DNA from: Pseudomonadota bacterium
GTDB taxonomy: Bacteria > Pseudomonadota > Alphaproteobacteria > Rhizobiales > Devosiaceae
Length of the DNA: 64,000 nt
Assembly (NCBI GenBank): GCA_023391095.1
Contig: JAEWBN010000013.1
Span: 62,001 to 126,000 of the forward strand
Direction: 5' to 3'
A model generated the notes under the pieces. That model did no database searches, had not been told where the DNA came from, and saw nothing but the letters and a program-made list of their open reading frames with translations. The translations under genes were made by a program, and so were the position numbers. Positions 61,623 to 64,000 of this stretch are shown piece after piece; positions within the stretch are counted from its first letter, which is position 1, and each line of letters starts with the position of its first letter.

Positions 61623-63212
61623 ATGCTGACGCTCCCCCACCGACCCACCCGCATCCTAACCGCGAGTGCCCTCGCCATCGCCATTGCCGGGCTGATCGCC
61701 GCGATCCTCTGGGCCATCCTCGCCGCAGCGGGCGACACCCCCGGCCAGTCGCGCATCGACATCGCCCATCTGCTGCGCATGACCAGCATTCAGGCCGGAC
61801 TCACGACCGTCCTCTCGCTGATCATCGGCATTGCGCTGGCCTGGGCGCTCAACCGGCTGCGCTTTGCCGGCCGCAGCCTCGTTGTCGGACTCTTCGCTGC
61901 CGCCATCGTCACCCCCGGCATGGTCGTGGCTTTTGGGCTCCTCTCCATCTGGGGGCGCAATGGCTGGGTCAATGGGGTGAGCCAGAGCCTCTTTGGCGTC
62001 ACCATAGAAAGCCCCGCCTATGGCCTTTCGGGCATCCTGCTTGCCCATGTCATTCTCGATGCCAGTTTTGCCGCGCGCATTCTTCTGGCGCGGCTCGACG
62101 CCGTTCCCACCAGCCGCCTCAAGGTCGGCCAGTCCCTTGGCCTCTCGGCCCGGCAGCGCTTTGCCATTATCGACTGGCCGGCCCTGCGCGGCAGTCTGCC
62201 GGGTCTGGCCTCGGTCATTTTCCTTCTGGCCTTTACCAGTTTTCCCATCGTCCTGATGCTGGGCGGTGGCCCCGCCAATCAGACGCTCGAAGTCGCCATC
62301 TATTCGGCTGTGCGCCTCGACTTCGATCTCAACGGCGCAGTCCTTCTCGCCCTGACTCAGATCGGGGTCTGCGCCGTCGTTATCCTCGCCGCCTCGACCT
62401 TCTCGCCTGTGCCCACCGCCCTCGGTGCCTCCCGTCCGCCGCTCTGGCGCGATGGCGGGCTGGCGCAGGGGCTGCAGTGGCTGGTTCTTGGGCTTGGGGT
62501 GCTTGGCTTCACCCTGCCGCTGCTGTCCGTCCTCGCCGATGGCTTTTCCGGCATGGCGCGGGTCATGGCGCAGCCCGCCTTCTGGCAGGCGAGCGTCACC
62601 AGCCTCGTCATCGGCGCGGCTTCGGCGCTCCTCGCGCTCCTTCTGGCCCTGACGCTCGCCTTGGGTCGCGCCGCGGTTGGCAATGGGGTGCTCCGCACCG
62701 TCCTTGGCGCGCCCGCTTTTGCCTATCTGGCCGTGCCGGCCGTGGTGCTGTCGCTGGGATTTTTCCTGCTGGTTCGCAGTTTTGGTCTCCAGCACAGCGC
62801 TATGGCCCCAATGGTGGTGGTCAGCGCTAACAGTCTGTTAGCTTTACCCTTCGCGATGGCAACACTTGCGCCTCCCCTCGAAGCGGTCATGCGCACCCGC
62901 GGCAAGCTCATCCGTTCGCTCGGCATTTCAGGCTTGCGGCAGTTCCTGCGTGTCGAATATCCCCTGATCGGACGCGATATCGGGTTGATGCTGGCGCTGG
63001 GATTCTGCTTTTCCCTCGGGGACTTAGGCGTCATCGCGCTGTTCGGGACGCAGGACTTCCAGACCGTGCCGCTGATGATGTATCGGGCCCTCGGCGCCTA
63101 TCGCACCAATGACGCCGCGGCCATTGCGGCCCTTCTGCTCATCATCACCATAATGGCCTTCATTTTCCTGCCCAAACTGGCCGAGAGGATCGCTTATGCT
63201 CCGCGCCACTGA
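61623..63212 (+). CDS. thiP: Thiamine ABC transporter permease
   Basis: Inner-membrane protein of 529 residues with about twelve helices in two homologous halves, each carrying an EAA-type coupling loop (the first LKVGQSLGLSARQRFAIIDW, the second GKLIRSLGISGLRQFLRVEY). Such fused permeases are typical of ThiP and related ferric-type importers. ATG 61623 is preferred over the earlier start at 61584. Its 3' end overlaps thiQ by 17 bases. Confidence 0.9.
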   Translation: MLTLPHRPTRILTASALAIAIAGLIAAILWAILAAAGDTPGQSRIDIAHLLRMTSIQAGLTTVLSLIIGIALAWALNRLRFAGRSLVVGLFAAAIVTPGMVVAFGLLSIWGRNGWVNGVSQSLFGVTIESPAYGLSGILLAHVILDASFAARILLARLDAVPTSRLKVGQSLGLSARQRFAIIDWPALRGSLPGLASVIFLLAFTSFPIVLMLGGGPANQTLEVAIYSAVRLDFDLNGAVLLALTQIGVCAVVILAASTFSPVPTALGASRPPLWRDGGLAQGLQWLVLGLGVLGFTLPLLSVLADGFSGMARVMAQPAFWQASVTSLVIGAASALLALLLALTLALGRAAVGNGVLRTVLGAPAFAYLAVPAVVLSLGFFLLVRSFGLQHSAMAPMVVVSANSLLALPFAMATLAPPLEAVMRTRGKLIRSLGISGLRQFLRVEYPLIGRDIGLMLALGFCFSLGDLGVIALFGTQDFQTVPLMMYRALGAYRTNDAAAIAALLLIITIMAFIFLPKLAERIAYAPRH

Positions 63213-63834
63213 CCTGACCTTCGCCTATGAGGGGCAGGCAAGTCCTTATGTTTTCAGCCTTTTTGCTGCACCGGGTGAAGTGACCGCCGTGTCCGGCGCG
63301 AGCGGTTCGGGCAAATCGACCCTGCTCGATCTCCTCGCCGGTTTCCTTCGGCCAAGCAGCGGCAGCCTCGATCTCGATGGCGTCGACCTGATTGCCAAGT
63401 CGCCCGAAGAGCGGCCGATTTCCCTTTTGCTTCAAGCGGATAACCTGTTCGATCACCTCTCCGCCGCCGACAATGCGGCCCTCGGCCTACCGGCCGGCAC
63501 GTCGCGGCAGGATCGCAAGTCGCCGGTGTCTGCGGCGCTGTCGGAGGTCGGCTTGGGAGGGTTGGAAACCCGCGTGGCGGCTCAACTTTCCGGCGGCCAG
63601 AAGCAGCGGGTGGCCCTTGCGCGAACGCTCCTGCGCAACCGGCCGGTGCTGCTGCTCGACGAGCCCTTTTCGGCGCTGGACGACGAAACCCGCCGGAGCA
63701 CAAGGGCGATGGTTCTGGACATGACGCGCCGGCACAACTGGCACACGGTGCTGGTCAGCCACCATCAGGACGACATCGAAGCCCTGGCAAGCCGGCATTA
63801 CCGGCTCACCCAAGGGCGTCTCGTCGAGGCCTAG
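63196..63834 (+). CDS. thiQ: Thiamine ABC transporter ATP-binding protein
   Basis: ATPase of 212 residues. Walker A SGASGSGKST (33-42), signature LSGGQKQRVALART, Walker B LLLDEPFSALD and switch LVSHHQDD. Short length without a regulatory C-terminal domain is usual for ThiQ. It overlaps thiP by 17 bases, supporting a single transporter operon under TPP control. Gene order thiB-thiP-thiQ is as in Escherichia coli. Confidence 0.92.
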   Translation: MLRATDLTFAYEGQASPYVFSLFAAPGEVTAVSGASGSGKSTLLDLLAGFLRPSSGSLDLDGVDLIAKSPEERPISLLLQADNLFDHLSAADNAALGLPAGTSRQDRKSPVSAALSEVGLGGLETRVAAQLSGGQKQRVALARTLLRNRPVLLLDEPFSALDDETRRSTRAMVLDMTRRHNWHTVLVSHHQDDIEALASRHYRLTQGRLVEA

Positions 63835-63835
63835 C

Positions 63836-64000
63836 CTACTGGTTCCAGGCGGCCAGGACCTGCGTAAAGAGGGCCTGGGCGTCCTGATCCTTTTCCAGTG
63901 TCAGGATGGCATTGCGGCCCGTGCCATAGATCACAGCCAAGTCGATCCAGCGCCGATTTCCCAGCAAATCCAAATTGTTGCTGAGGTCTGTCGGCGAGGC
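63836..64000 (-). CDS. Unidentified protein (3' end only)
   Basis: The last 54 codons and stop of a gene that enters from the right edge. The visible end reads GNRRWIDLAVIYGTGRNAIL and then LEKDQDAQALFTQVLAAWNQ. It converges on thiQ with one base between stops. Too little is visible to name it. Codon use and amino-acid composition look like the neighbouring genes, so it is likely real. Confidence 0.55.
   Translation of the reverse strand, partial: ASPTDLSNNLDLLGNRRWIDLAVIYGTGRNAILTLEKDQDAQALFTQVLAAWNQ

Overview
The window is about 64 kb of GC-rich, densely packed chromosome from an alphaproteobacterium of the order Hyphomicrobiales. A Devosia-like genus is my best guess, from recollection of protein style and not from any search. 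The evidence is a set of families largely restricted to this class: the nucleoid protein GapR (DUF2312), the cell-cycle regulator TrcR (DUF1013), the CtrA-proteolysis adaptor RcdA (DUF1465), DUF1036, DUF1192, a transhydrogenase alpha subunit split in two, an aa3-oxidase subunit IV, and a methionine synthase split in two. I see no tRNA, rRNA, prophage, insertion sequence or CRISPR array; this is core chromosome with a few accessory blocks.

Layout. 1-4839: oligopeptide/dipeptide ABC importer (binding protein cut by the window edge, two permeases, two ATPases). 4836-8726: receiver-only protein, rpmJ, a TM2 protein, an azoreductase with a MarR regulator, and an MFS transporter. 8834-11357: pyruvate kinase, DUF1036 protein and gapR. 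11469-16998: a MarR regulator and a five-gene operon for CoA-dependent beta-oxidative degradation of hydroxycinnamates such as ferulate. 17077-24386: a flagellar rod-like small protein, dxs, two cell-wall enzymes (M15-like peptidase and L,D-transpeptidase), a periplasmic unknown, and a PduO-type cobalamin adenosyltransferase. 24367-35473: a corrinoid block with split metH, a vitamin B12 or siderophore ABC importer, a divergent TonB-dependent receptor behind a possible degenerate cobalamin riboswitch, and exbB-exbD-tonB. 35611-41619: outer-membrane beta-barrel, orphan sigma-54 response regulator with a CtrA-type box upstream, two YdcH-like small proteins, purE-purK, a hydrolase, and rpsU. 41703-51355: drug exporter, hydrolases, FrnE-like thioredoxin-fold protein, TspO-like membrane protein, slyX, LysE exporter, pntAa-pntAb-pntB with an oxidase subunit IV gene, and an M3 oligopeptidase. 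51602-58632: TauE/SafE permease, trcR, quinone oxidoreductase, DUF1192, two small unknowns, a candidate CtrA-linked small RNA, rcdA, ynfA, rpmE and a lipid-type ABC exporter. 58633-59478: a palindromic repeat field. 59479-64000: thiamine pyrophosphokinase, divergent TPP riboswitch, thiB-thiP-thiQ, and the end of an unknown gene.

Connections. Three alphaproteobacterial cell-cycle proteins (GapR, TrcR, RcdA) lie here. Two intergenic sites fit the CtrA consensus TTAA-N7-TTAA exactly: one before the sigma-54 regulator and one before a terminator-ended stem-loop transcript just upstream of rcdA. The B12 genes (uptake, adenosylation, B12-dependent methionine synthase) sit side by side. Palindromic repeats of a few related families occupy several intergenic gaps and have even entered the thiB-thiP gap.

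Limits. All assignments come from reading motifs, gene order and remembered family features. No similarity search, folding or alignment program was run.
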